A stretch of 64,000 nt of DNA. Origin: Candidatus Methylobacter favarea (GTDB taxonomy: Bacteria; Pseudomonadota; Gammaproteobacteria; Methylococcales; Methylomonadaceae). The position numbers were made by a program, and so were the translations under genes. Below are positions 27,061 to 35,139 of this stretch, in pieces. The stretch lies in assembly GCF_902806695.1 (NCBI RefSeq), contig NZ_CADCXN010000002.1:20814-84813 (forward strand), written 5' to 3'. The notes beneath the pieces were generated by a model, which was not told where the DNA came from, made no database searches, and saw only the letters and a program-made list of their open reading frames with translations. Numbering within the stretch: position 1 is the first letter of the stretch; each line of letters starts with the position of its first letter.

Positions 27061-28370
27061 CAGGCGGCCTGCATTAATGCTTCAATTTCTGCTATGGTTT
27101 TGGGCGCCCCGCTGGTCAAAATTTCGGGGCCGCTCTCAGTTACCAGAATATCATCCTCTATGCGTATGCCTATGCCGCGCCATTTTTCATCAACTGCGGC
27201 GCAATCGGCCGGGATATACAAGCCCGGCTCTACGGTCAGCACCATGCCCGGCTCCAGCAAGCGCCACTGCTGATCGACTTTATAAGCACCGACATCATGG
27301 ACATCCATGCCCAGCCAATGGCCAATCCTGTGCATATAAAACTGCTTGTATTTTTCATCTTTGATCAGCTTTTTCAGCTTGCCCTTGAGCAGTCCCAAAG
27401 ACACCAGCCCTTCAGTCAGCACTTCAACCGAAGCATCATGGGCAAAATGCCACGGCAGGCCCGGTTTAATTTGCTCAATGGCAGCTCTCTGCGCATCCAG
27501 CACCAGCTGGTAAAGCTGTTTTTGCGGCCCGCTGAAGCGCCCGGAAACGGGAAAGGTGCGGGTAATATCGGCGGCATAATGGTCGCACTCGGCGCCCGCA
27601 TCGATAAGCAGCAAATCTCCGTTTTTCAGTTTCTCCGAGTTTTCGGTATAGTGCAATACACAGGCATTTTTCCCGCCGGCGACAATCGAAGGATAGGCAA
27701 CGGCCCGCAGTCCATCCTGGATAAAATGGTAAAGTATTTCAGCTTCTATCTGGTATTCATAGAGCCCGGGCTTGCACTTCTGCATGGCTTTAACATGGGC
27801 ATTGGCAGATACTTCAGCGGCGCGGCGCATTAATTTAAGCTCGCCGTGACTTTTAAACAGGCGCATTTCGTGAAGTATGTGTTCAAGCGAAACCAGCTCG
27901 CCGGGGGCAGCAATGCCGGTTCGCGACTGGCTGCGAATATGATTTATCCAGTCCAGCAGACTGTGATCCAGATCTGAATCGCGGCCCATCGGATAAAAAA
28001 CCTTGCTCTTGTTTTCCAGCATGCCCGGTAAAATTTCATCCAGGTCATCAATCGGAAATGAGTCATCAGCTTCATAATGCCCTGTCGCACCTTCCAGTCC
28101 CGCATGTGCGCCTTCCCAGAGAGCTTTTTTTTCATCGAACTCGCGGCAAAATAAAATGTATTCGCCCTGGGCGCGCCCGGGGATAAAGACCGCCAGCGAA
28201 TCAGGTTCATTGAAACCGGTCAAGTAATAAAAATCGCTATCCTGCCGGAACGGGTAATTCACATCGCGGTTACGGGTGCGGGTGGCTGCACTGCTTATAA
28301 GCCCAATATTGCCTTCTCCGATATGCTGCATTAATCGCTTGCGTCGTTTTTTAAATTCACTCTGTCTCAT
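27060..28370 (-). CDS. pepP: Xaa-Pro aminopeptidase PepP
   Basis: The 436-residue enzyme removes N-terminal residues linked to proline. An N-terminal creatinase-like domain (R-Q-D-S-D-F-Y-Y-L-T-G-F) is followed by the pita-bread metallopeptidase domain with the two-metal ligands visible: Asp in L-I-D-A-G-A-E and in A-D-I-T-R-T-F, His in H-R-I-G-H-W-L-G-M-D-V-H-D-V-G, Glu in T-V-E-P-G-L-Y and in I-R-I-E-D-D. Length matches E. coli PepP (about 440). It lies between ygfB (10 bp upstream) and ubiH (overlapping). Confidence 0.95.
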   Translation of the reverse strand: MRQSEFKKRRKRLMQHIGEGNIGLISSAATRTRNRDVNYPFRQDSDFYYLTGFNEPDSLAVFIPGRAQGEYILFCREFDEKKALWEGAHAGLEGATGHYEADDSFPIDDLDEILPGMLENKSKVFYPMGRDSDLDHSLLDWINHIRSQSRTGIAAPGELVSLEHILHEMRLFKSHGELKLMRRAAEVSANAHVKAMQKCKPGLYEYQIEAEILYHFIQDGLRAVAYPSIVAGGKNACVLHYTENSEKLKNGDLLLIDAGAECDHYAADITRTFPVSGRFSGPQKQLYQLVLDAQRAAIEQIKPGLPWHFAHDASVEVLTEGLVSLGLLKGKLKKLIKDEKYKQFYMHRIGHWLGMDVHDVGAYKVDQQWRLLEPGMVLTVEPGLYIPADCAAVDEKWRGIGIRIEDDILVTESGPEILTSGAPKTIAEIEALMQAA

Positions 28371-28380
28371 CTATTCTCGC

Positions 28381-28902
28381 CTAGTGAACGGTACTGCCGG
28401 GGTTATCGCTTAAATCTTCGCGCAGCAATAACACAGCAGACCGCAGATATTCAGTAACTTCCATAAAAGCGCTTTCGTCCTCCTCGCCTTCAGCTTCTAC
28501 ATCCAGTTTGGTAAATTCGGCAATGTCTTTCATTATCTCGGCCGAATCTCCGGGCCATTCTGTAGCTGTATAAACAGAGCCTACTCCAAACAGAAATCCC
28601 TGACACCAGTCTTTCAGGGCTATAATCTGTCCGCTTAACGAGACTTCATCCTCCGGCAGAAACAGGTCAAATTCAAACTCTTCACTGTCCAGTAATCGTC
28701 GGGTTTCTTCGAACAGCCGGATCAGTAAACCCTGTTCTTCATTAATTACCGGCGCACCATTACTGAATAGCTCGGCTAGCCACCTGGCGCTGTCGGCATA
28801 GGCATTAACGCATAATATGCCAGTCGCCACCCCGTGAGCTTCAGCCGCTGAAATTTCCGCGTTACTTTTTTTAAATAATGCATTAATTACCTGATAAGCC
28901 AT
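28381..28902 (-). CDS. ygfB: UPF0149 family protein YgfB
   Basis: The 173-residue acidic, all-helical protein has the UPF0149 pattern: A-E-A-H-G-V-A-T-G-I-L-C near residue 20, F-D-L-F-L-P-E-D-E near 90, W-C-Q-G-F-L-F-G-V-G near 108 and a conserved E-Y-L-R-S-A-V-L-L near the end. The function is not settled in most species. AGGGAAG precedes the ATG. It is the first gene of the pepP-ubiH-hydroxylase operon and divergent from the zapA operon, as in other gammaproteobacteria. Confidence 0.9.
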   Translation of the reverse strand: MAYQVINALFKKSNAEISAAEAHGVATGILCVNAYADSARWLAELFSNGAPVINEEQGLLIRLFEETRRLLDSEEFEFDLFLPEDEVSLSGQIIALKDWCQGFLFGVGSVYTATEWPGDSAEIMKDIAEFTKLDVEAEGEEDESAFMEVTEYLRSAVLLLREDLSDNPGSTVH

Positions 28903-29061
28903 ATTTCTTCCCTAATAATATTAACATCGCTAAAAAAATATTGATTATGCTACCATTTATGATTAACTTGAATAATATTTGTTAACTTTGAATCGCCGGA
29001 CAAGTTAGTGTAACCCTATTTGAGGCATCATCGCTACAAGATCAAGCTCTCAGTTACCATC

Positions 29062-29289
29062 ATGAACAATTCAGAAACAAGTCAAATTTTGGACATCAAA
29101 GACCTCGAAGACAAGCTGGACAGGCTCATCGAGCAGTATAATGCCCTGAAAACAGAAAACACTGCGCTGAAATCCAGGGAGGAAGCATTGGTTACGGAAA
29201 AAGAACACTTGCTGGAAAAAACCACCTTAGCAAGAAGCCGCGTCGAAGCCATGATCACGCGGCTGAAGGCAATGGAACAGGGCTCATGA
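29062..29289 (+). CDS. Small coiled-coil protein, ZapB-like (TIGR02449 type)
   Basis: From the ATG at 29062 the product is about 75 residues, almost entirely coiled coil (I-K-D-L-E-D-K-L-D-R-L-I-E-Q-Y-N, then heptads to E-A-M-I-T-R-L-K-A-M-E). A TTG at 29020 would add 14 basic residues with no sign of conservation, so the ATG is preferred. Proteins of this type precede zapA in many gammaproteobacteria and are thought to act at the division septum like ZapB. Its stop overlaps the zapA ATG by 4 nt. Confidence 0.8.
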   Translation: MNNSETSQILDIKDLEDKLDRLIEQYNALKTENTALKSREEALVTEKEHLLEKTTLARSRVEAMITRLKAMEQGS

Positions 29290-29585
29290 GTCGAAATCTT
29301 CAGCCTTTATCGCTCACCATTCTGGGTAAGGAATATAAAATTGCCTGCGAACCCGAGGAACGGGATAACCTGATCCGTTCTGCCCAGGAAATTGATGAGC
29401 AAATGCGCAAAATAAGAGATTCCGGCAAAGTGATAGGGGCTGATAGAATAGCTGTCGTGACCGCGCTTAATCTGGCTCATGAACTTCGATCAATGAAAAA
29501 CCAGAACGCCAGCCTGACCAAAAGCCTGAATGAATGCATGGGCAAGATGCTGCATAAAATAGAAAAGGTTTTAGAAACCAAATAA
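29286..29585 (+). CDS. zapA: Cell division protein ZapA
   Basis: The 99-residue protein has the ZapA N-terminal globular part (V/L-x-I-L-G-K-E-Y-K-I-A-C-E-P-E-E, then L-I-R-S-A-Q-E-I-D-E-Q-M) and a C-terminal coiled coil. It should bind and bundle FtsZ at the Z-ring. It is coupled to the upstream coiled-coil gene by ATGA and followed directly by the 6S RNA gene, the conserved gammaproteobacterial order. Confidence 0.93.
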   Translation: MSRNLQPLSLTILGKEYKIACEPEERDNLIRSAQEIDEQMRKIRDSGKVIGADRIAVVTALNLAHELRSMKNQNASLTKSLNECMGKMLHKIEKVLETK

Positions 29586-29605
29586 ACGCGCTAAAATATA
29601 ACCGT

Positions 29606-29788
29606 GCATTTCCTGCAGCGTTCGAGAATGTACTGGGTGTTTCCTGAACCTGTTATTACCCCGGGAGCTGATACTGGTGATAGTGTGCATGCCCGTTTTA
29701 CACGGGAAGCCTGATAGAGCCAGCCAAGTTCCCACTTGAACTTCCGGTTCAAGGGCGAAAGTACATCACGGCGCAGGCGGGAGATGCA
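29606..29788 (+). ncRNA. ssrS: 6S RNA
   Basis: The 183-nt stretch after zapA has the 6S layout. A closing stem forms between GCATTTCCTGC at the 5' end and the 3' segment ending GGGAGATGC. The diagnostic 3' part is CACTTGAACTTCCGGTTCAA (29734-29753), then GGGCGAAA, and GGCGCAGGCGGGAGATGC closes the molecule. This mirrors the E. coli 6S 3' half. 6S RNA imitates an open promoter and sequesters sigma-70 RNA polymerase in stationary phase. Location downstream of zapA is the expected synteny. Exact ends are estimated to a few bases. A T-run follows (29789-29793). Confidence 0.9.
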
Positions 29789-29886
29789 TTTTTATACGCT
29801 TTCCCGTTCCAGCTTCGGATTTCTTCTCTACAAAGCCCCCTCCGCTGACAAGCCTGTAAGTCCATCGATTTTCCAGCCTGTTAAAA

Positions 29887-31212
29887 ATGAGCCTGCGCTA
29901 TCAAATCAATGTAAGGATTCTGTTTTCTTCCCTGTGTATTTTAATCCTCGGCGGATCGATAGCAATCTGGCAGGCGCGCAATGCCGTCAATAAAGAAATC
30001 GATTCATCCATTAATCTCGCCGTACAACTGATAACATTCGGCTTCTCACAGCCATCGCAAACCACGTTTAAGGACACTGACTGGCCGTCCAAACTTAATT
30101 TCCTGAAACAGACTCGGCATTTAAACATTCAGATCAGACAACCCTCAGGACAGATAATCAGCTTTGCCCGCCAAAACCGTCAAATTGGTACTGGCGACAG
30201 CCCTCCATCCTGGTTTATTAATCTCGTGGCGGATAAGTATCCCCAAGCCGAACATCAAATCACCGGCCTCAGAGGAGAGCAAGTTACTTTAATATTTGAA
30301 GCCAACCCCCTCGATGAAATAACCGAAGTCTGGCAAGAAAGCGTTACCTTTTTTCTTTCACTTTTTCTGCTGACGGTGCTTACTTTTTTGGCAATCAATC
30401 TGGCTTTTAACAAGGCCTTGAAATCCATTACTATTATTGTAGACGCTCTAAAAATCATTGAAACAGGACATTACCAGCAAAAACTGCCTGATTTTTCCAT
30501 TCTGGAATACGACAGTATTGCCAAAGCTATCAATCATTTGAGCAGCAAGCTGAGTGCCGGCCAACAGGAAAATCGCGCATTAACCCAGCATTCCCTGGCA
30601 ATACAGGAAGATGAACGGCAGCGGCTTTCACAGGAGCTGCATGACGAACTGGGGCAGTCATTGACTGCCATCAAAGTAATGGCGGTGACAGCCGCCCGCG
30701 AAAAAGCGGATATTAAAAAAACCACGGACTCTATTATCAGCGTTTGTGATCACCTGATGACGGTAGTGCGCTCGATGATGCATCAACTGCACCCCTTGAT
30801 ATTAACCGAACTGGGCCTGAAAGCGACACTGGAAGACCTGTTAAATCACTGGTCGGCAAGAAATCCGGAGTTAAAACTCGCTATAGTTTGCCCTGATGAA
30901 GTCAATAAGCTGGAGCAAAAAATCACGATCCAGGTATTCAGGATCGTGCAGGAATGCTTGACCAATATTGTTCGTCATGCTGAGGCCGAAAAGGCTATTA
31001 TCAGCCTGGCAATCGTGAACTCATCAACAACGGATAGATCACTTCAATTACGAGTAACAGACGAGGGTCAAGGTTGTGTTTTAGAAATGATTAAAACAGG
31101 TTTTGGCTTATTGGGCATGAGAGAGAGGATCAACAGCTTGGAGGGCCAATTGACTATCCAAACCCAACCGCAGCAAGGCATGAGCATTACTGCGAATATT
31201 CCGCTGAAATGA
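29887..31212 (+). CDS. NarL-type sensor histidine kinase (HisKA_3)
   Basis: The 441-residue kinase has a membrane helix at about 10-30, a periplasmic domain of about 130 residues, a second helix at about 155-180 and a HAMP-like linker. The HisKA_3 dimerisation domain contains E-R-Q-R-L-S-Q-E-L-H-D-E-L-G-Q-S-L, with the phospho-His in E-L-H-D-E. The C-terminal ATPase domain has Q-E-C-L-T-N-I-V-R-H-A and G-F-G-L-L-G-M-R-E-R. It forms a two-component pair with the LuxR-type regulator that overlaps it by 4 nt. The ligand is unknown. No obvious ribosome binding site precedes the ATG. Confidence 0.9.
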   Translation: MSLRYQINVRILFSSLCILILGGSIAIWQARNAVNKEIDSSINLAVQLITFGFSQPSQTTFKDTDWPSKLNFLKQTRHLNIQIRQPSGQIISFARQNRQIGTGDSPPSWFINLVADKYPQAEHQITGLRGEQVTLIFEANPLDEITEVWQESVTFFLSLFLLTVLTFLAINLAFNKALKSITIIVDALKIIETGHYQQKLPDFSILEYDSIAKAINHLSSKLSAGQQENRALTQHSLAIQEDERQRLSQELHDELGQSLTAIKVMAVTAAREKADIKKTTDSIISVCDHLMTVVRSMMHQLHPLILTELGLKATLEDLLNHWSARNPELKLAIVCPDEVNKLEQKITIQVFRIVQECLTNIVRHAEAEKAIISLAIVNSSTTDRSLQLRVTDEGQGCVLEMIKTGFGLLGMRERINSLEGQLTIQTQPQQGMSITANIPLK

Positions 31213-31871
31213 ACGGCTCGATCAAAGTGATATTAGTCGATGATCATGCAGTCGTGCGTGCGGGCTTTCGAATGCTGCTGTCGACCGACGATACTATTGA
31301 TGTGATAGCTGAAGCCGAACGGGGCGAACAGGCTTGCCAGCTATACCTGGAAAAACAACCGGATGTCATGGTGCTGGACTTATCCCTGCCGGGCATAGGC
31401 GGACTGGAGAGCATACGGCGTATCTGCAGCCGCGACAGTAACGCCAAAATACTGGTTTTCAGTGTTCATGATGAAGCGGTTTATGTCAATCGGGCCATGG
31501 AGTCCGGGGCAAAAGGCTATATTACCAAGCATGCTCACCCAAACATATTGGTGACGGCCATCCAGAAAATCGCCCAAGGTGAAACGTATATTGAACAGGG
31601 TTTGATGAAATACGAGGGAGCCAGCCCGGGCTCAGGTTGGGAATCCCGCGAAACCGATTACCAAACCATTATCGATTCGCTGTCCGCCAGGGAATTCGAT
31701 GTATTCCTGCTGCTGGCAAAAGGCTTGACTGCGCATAAAATCGCTGACGAGCTTTGCCTGGGCTATAAAACCATTGCCAACTACGGTACGCAGATACGCA
31801 GCAAACTCAAGGTCTCAACCGTGGCCGAGTTGGCTCATATTGCTATTATCTTGGGAATTATGAAGCAATAA
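31209..31871 (+). CDS. NarL/FixJ-type response regulator
   Basis: The 220-residue regulator has a receiver domain (I-L-V-D-D-H-A-V-V-R-A-G-F at the start; phosphoacceptor in M-V-L-D-L-S-L-P-G-I-G-G) and a C-terminal LuxR-type HTH (L-S-A-R-E-F-D-V-F-L-L-L-A-K-G-L, then A-D-E-L-C-L-G-Y-K-T-I-A-N-Y). It is coupled to the kinase by an ATGA overlap. The arrangement resembles UhpB/UhpA, but no transporter target is adjacent. Confidence 0.92.
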   Translation: MNGSIKVILVDDHAVVRAGFRMLLSTDDTIDVIAEAERGEQACQLYLEKQPDVMVLDLSLPGIGGLESIRRICSRDSNAKILVFSVHDEAVYVNRAMESGAKGYITKHAHPNILVTAIQKIAQGETYIEQGLMKYEGASPGSGWESRETDYQTIIDSLSAREFDVFLLLAKGLTAHKIADELCLGYKTIANYGTQIRSKLKVSTVAELAHIAIILGIMKQ

Positions 31872-31919
31872 CCAAACCTCTCTTGGGGATAAAGCCAGTG
31901 ATCGGGACGAGTTCTGCAC

Positions 31920-31997
31920 TCCCCCATCCGCCCGCGAAAGCAATGAAGCTGCACAGTCAAGAGGCAATCCCTGATTTTCAGGCCGAAGTCTGAAACC
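31920..31997 (-). repeat. Dispersed intergenic repeat, copy 1 (minus orientation)
   Basis: Read on the minus strand this segment matches the element at 45454-45540. Both contain the block TTTCAGACTTCGGCCTGAA, then GGCAATC/GGAAATT-GCCT, GCTGCACAG/CCTGCACAG, GTTGCTT-like sequence and GCGGATGGG. It sits in the gap after the response regulator and before the ybiT 3' end. No frame is conserved between copies, so it is a non-coding repeat. Confidence 0.6.
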
Positions 31998-32058
31998 GGG
32001 AAAGCAATTTGATTAATTAGCTTTAATCGGCCCTGCTCCGCTATTTAAAAATTCCCGG

Positions 32059-33645
32059 CTACGCCTGACTATCGAGATAATCTTCGTAATTGCCATTAAA
32101 ATCGACAATGCCGGACGGTGTTAGTTCTATAATCCGCGTTGCCAGAGACGATACGAATTCCCGGTCATGACTGACGAAAATCAGGGTGCCTGGATAATTT
32201 TCCAGAGCTGTATTGAGCGATTCTATGGATTCCATATCCAGATGGTTAGTGGGTTCATCCATGACCATAATATTATTTCTCTGCAGTATCAGTTTGCCAA
32301 AAATCATGCGTCCCTGTTCGCCGCCGGAAATAACCTTGACGGACTTATGAATATCGTCCTGCGAAAATAACAGCCGGCCTAAAGTGCCGCGTATGGCTTG
32401 ATCGTCATCCGAGTCCTTGCGCCATTGCCCCATCCATTCGATCAATGACATATCGTCGGTAAAATCGTCGGCATGATCCTGGGCAAAATAACCCACTTCC
32501 GAGTTTTCGGACCACTTGACTTCACCGGCATCGGCTGTTAAATCGCCCACCAGTGTCCGCAGCAACGTGGATTTTCCAATGCCGTTGGGGCCGATCACGG
32601 CGATGCGCTCCCCGACCGCAATCATCAGATCCAGGTTTTTGAATAAAGGCTGTTCATCATAGCCTTTACTTAATCCCTGAACTTCCAGCGCCAAACGGTG
32701 CAGCTTTCTGGTTTGATCAAAGCGGATAAAAGGATTGGCGCGGCTTGAAGGTTTAACTTCATCCAGCTTGATTTTTTCGAGTTGCCTGGCGCGCGAAGTG
32801 GCCTGTTTGGCTTTTGATGCATTAGCGGAAAAGCGGCTGACAAAGGTTTGCAGCTCGGCAATCTGGGCTTTTTTCTTGGCGTTTCCAGCCAGCAGGCGCT
32901 GCCGCACTTCAGTAACGGCGGTCATATATTCATCATAGTTGCCGGGGTAAACACGCAATTCGCCATAATCCAGATCGGCCATGTGGGTGCAGACGCTGTT
33001 TAAAAAATGGCGGTCATGGGAGATGATTATCATCGTGCAGTTACGCTCGTTAAGTATGTTTTCCAGCCAGCGTATGGTATTGATGTCAAGATTGTTGGTA
33101 GGCTCATCCAGCAGCATAATATCGGGGTTTGCGAACAGCGCCTGCGCCAGCAGCACTCGAAGTTTCCAGCCCGGAGCTACCGTGCTCATGGGGCTAAAAT
33201 GCTGTTCCAATGGAATATCCAGACCCAGCAATATCTCCCCTGCTCTCGATTCGGCCGTATAGCCGTCCATTTCGGCAAACTCCACTTCCAGTTCGGCAAC
33301 CTGCATGCCTTCTGCTTCAGTCATTTCCGGCAGAGCGTAAATGCGGTCGCGTTCCTGTTTGACTTTCCAGAGCTCTTTATGACCCATAATAACCGTGTCA
33401 ATAACGCTGGATTCTTCAAATGCAAATTGGTCCTGGCGCAGATTGCCCAGCCGTTCGTTGGGACTCACGCTGACATTGCCCGCTGAGGGTTCAAGATCGC
33501 CGCTTAATATTTTCATCAGGGTCGATTTTCCGCAACCGTTTGCGCCGATCAGACCGTAACGGTTGCCGTCTCCGAATTTGACGGAGATATTTTCAAACAG
33601 GGGTTTAGCCCCGAACTGCATGGTAATGTTAGCTGTAGAAATCAA
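32059..33645 (-). CDS. ybiT: ABC-F family ATPase YbiT
   Basis: The 528-residue protein carries two ABC domains with no membrane part. Walker A motifs are G-A-N-G-C-G-K-S-T and G-P-N-G-I-G-K-S-T; signature regions include the [14 protein letters not shown] segment and [10 protein letters not shown]. Walker B motifs end [10 protein letters not shown] and [10 protein letters not shown]. Sequence follows E. coli YbiT closely through D-P/S-N-E-R-L/I-G. ABC-F proteins act on the ribosome, probably at the E site, to relieve stalled translation. The start codon is TTG at 33645; upstream sequence is only weakly Shine-Dalgarno-like. Confidence 0.93.
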   Translation of the reverse strand: MISTANITMQFGAKPLFENISVKFGDGNRYGLIGANGCGKSTLMKILSGDLEPSAGNVSVSPNERLGNLRQDQFAFEESSVIDTVIMGHKELWKVKQERDRIYALPEMTEAEGMQVAELEVEFAEMDGYTAESRAGEILLGLDIPLEQHFSPMSTVAPGWKLRVLLAQALFANPDIMLLDEPTNNLDINTIRWLENILNERNCTMIIISHDRHFLNSVCTHMADLDYGELRVYPGNYDEYMTAVTEVRQRLLAGNAKKKAQIAELQTFVSRFSANASKAKQATSRARQLEKIKLDEVKPSSRANPFIRFDQTRKLHRLALEVQGLSKGYDEQPLFKNLDLMIAVGERIAVIGPNGIGKSTLLRTLVGDLTADAGEVKWSENSEVGYFAQDHADDFTDDMSLIEWMGQWRKDSDDDQAIRGTLGRLLFSQDDIHKSVKVISGGEQGRMIFGKLILQRNNIMVMDEPTNHLDMESIESLNTALENYPGTLIFVSHDREFVSSLATRIIELTPSGIVDFNGNYEDYLDSQA

Positions 33646-33696
33646 GATAAGTTCCGAAGATTAAAGGTAAAAAAGGCTTTGGTTGGCAAGATTATG

Positions 33697-33773
33697 AATT
33701 CACCACGAAAAGCACGGAGATCACGAAGAAGGCAATAATAATCTTCGTGGACTTCGTGCTCTTCTTAGTGAAT
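33697..33773. repeat. Long inverted-repeat element
   Basis: Two arms of about 32 nt (33698-33729 and 33742-33773) pair at 26 of 32 positions around a 12-nt loop. The left arm begins ATTCACCACGAAAAGCACGG and the right arm ends GTGCTCTTCTTAGTGAAT. CACGAAGA units repeat within the arms. It lies between ybiT and the NYN gene, both minus strand. It looks like a small miniature inverted-repeat (REP/MITE-like) element rather than a terminator, since no T-run follows. Confidence 0.7.
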
Positions 33774-33825
33774 ATAAGAAATAATTTAATGTTTTCAAGC
33801 ACGCGAGGTTGTGCTTGCGAATATT

Positions 33826-34305
33826 TTACAGTAACAACTTATCTTCAATGGCTATAAATCGTTCAGTTGCATTTATCAGTGAAGGGGCGGTCAGCGCCGG
33901 CACGCCATACACCTCTGTTGCTACATGATAAGCGTTTCTGATTTTATTTAACAGCAAGTCAAAATCTCCATCTCCTGATAAAAGAATAATGACATTGACC
34001 TCGGGCGCGTACTCGATAACATCCAGAGTAATGCCCACGTCCCAGTCGCCTTTCGCAGAGCCGTCCATACGCTGGATATAGGGTTTCAGTTTCACTTCAA
34101 AACCGATATTTCTGAGTATCTGCTGGAAGCCCTGCTGCTTGCTGTCGCCTTTGTCGATGGCATAAGCAAACGCCGCCACAAGCTCCCTGTTGGCAGTGGC
34201 CTGAGACCAGAAGGCATGGTAATTAAAATGCCGTTGATAGCTCTCTTTAACAGTGTAATAAATATTCTGCACATCGGCAAAGATAGCGACTTTTTCCCTG
34301 TGCAT
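33826..34305 (-). CDS. NYN-domain (LabA/DUF88-type) protein
   Basis: The 159-residue protein has the PIN-like NYN fold: I-F-A-D-V-Q-N-I-Y-Y near residue 10 (the first acidic position), K-G-D-W-D-V-G-I-T-L-D in the middle and V-I-I-L-L-S-G-D-G-D-F-D near 105, followed by a C-terminal helix. The acidic residues suggest a metal-dependent ribonuclease; related LabA-type proteins have unclear roles. No signal peptide. It is 31 bp downstream of ppnP on the same strand, so the two may be co-transcribed. Confidence 0.85.
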   Translation of the reverse strand: MHREKVAIFADVQNIYYTVKESYQRHFNYHAFWSQATANRELVAAFAYAIDKGDSKQQGFQQILRNIGFEVKLKPYIQRMDGSAKGDWDVGITLDVIEYAPEVNVIILLSGDGDFDLLLNKIRNAYHVATEVYGVPALTAPSLINATERFIAIEDKLLL

Positions 34306-34336
34306 GACGGCTCGCAGTGAAATTTATCCGGACTAC

Positions 34337-34645
34337 TTAAGCTGAACAGCAATAGTCAGCAGGCGGTTTGGCTTTTACAGTGAATTTGGCGTTGGCAGGT
34401 AGTTTAAAAAATTCGCCGGTTTTTATGCTTTGCCACTGCTCTGCTTCAGGCAGTAAAACATCAAGATCAGCATTGATCATTTTTATCGCTTCCTTGTCGG
34501 CAGTATTAAACATGTAGTCATCAAACAGCATGAATCCCAGCTTTTTTAACGTACCGTCGCCTAGATGAAGCATCCGGCTGCTGACATTGCCATTGAAATA
34601 AATATTAACTTTCCTGATAACCGACACGTTATTAAATTCTGACAT
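34337..34645 (-). CDS. ppnP: Pyrimidine/purine nucleoside phosphorylase PpnP
   Basis: The 102-residue cupin-fold protein matches the PpnP (formerly UPF0345) pattern: V-N-I-Y-F-N-G-N-V-S-S-R near residue 13, F-N-T-A-D-K-E-A-I near 46, then D-V-L-L-P-E-A-E-Q-W and F-K-L-P-A-N-A-K-F, ending P-P-A-D-Y-C-C. E. coli PpnP (94 residues) phosphorolyses several nucleosides. Slightly longer than E. coli because of a short N-terminal extension. Confidence 0.88.
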   Translation of the reverse strand: MSEFNNVSVIRKVNIYFNGNVSSRMLHLGDGTLKKLGFMLFDDYMFNTADKEAIKMINADLDVLLPEAEQWQSIKTGEFFKLPANAKFTVKAKPPADYCCSA

Positions 34646-34793
34646 TGATTGTTCTTTGGCAAGAAGAAATTAGTAAGACCGCATGATACCAGAATGTTGA
34701 GCAATGAATGTGTATTGCGGACTAATGTTGCCAAAGATAGTAGCTGAGTAGCTGGGAAAGCACGCGGTTTAATCAATATTCCTTGCTGATATT

Positions 34794-34908
34794 AGACCTC
34801 GGCCTTCAGGCCGAAAGGCGCGCCCCGCAACAAGCGAAGCGACGTTGCTTTCTGGGGCGAGGAGTGGGAGTGGGATGCAGGCCCAATCATTGGCTTCATC
34901 CTGCAGGG
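34794..34908 (+). repeat. Dispersed intergenic repeat, copy 2
   Basis: GACCTCGGCCTTCAGGCCG starts a segment that, with gaps, parallels the copy at 45454-45580. Both share the CTTCGGCCT-like opening, GCGACGTTGCTT/GATGCGTTGCTT, GCG-rich GGGAGTGGGAT/GGATGGGAGGGAT, and CCCAATCATTGGCTTCATC/CCCAATCATGGGCTTCATC. It lies in the 494-bp gap between ppnP and the hybrid kinase. The rest of that gap holds no gene; a promoter for the kinase is expected near its right end. Confidence 0.55.
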
Positions 34909-35139
34909 AGGTTTCCTTATGGCTTTTTATATCAATTCAAGAAATCTTGGATCCGCAACAGCCGCGAGCGACCCCCCTTTTTTTAAGACTGAAGGCTTTC
35001 TGATTAATTTTGCTTGAAATTAATTATCGTTTATACCAAAACCTGAAAATTTCCTGCTTTAAACCCTTTGTCCGCAACTGTTTTTTTAAGATAGTCTAAT
35101 CTTAAGATTTAATAAAATTCTTTAAATTCTGAGTAATTC

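Noticed and set aside
29736..29993. 85-codon plus-strand frame over the 6S RNA 3' end
   Set aside because: It overlaps a well-supported structural RNA and the start of the kinase gene and has no motif.
33691..33780. CRISPR-like array
   Set aside because: The CACGAAGA units are parts of one inverted repeat, without regular spacers.
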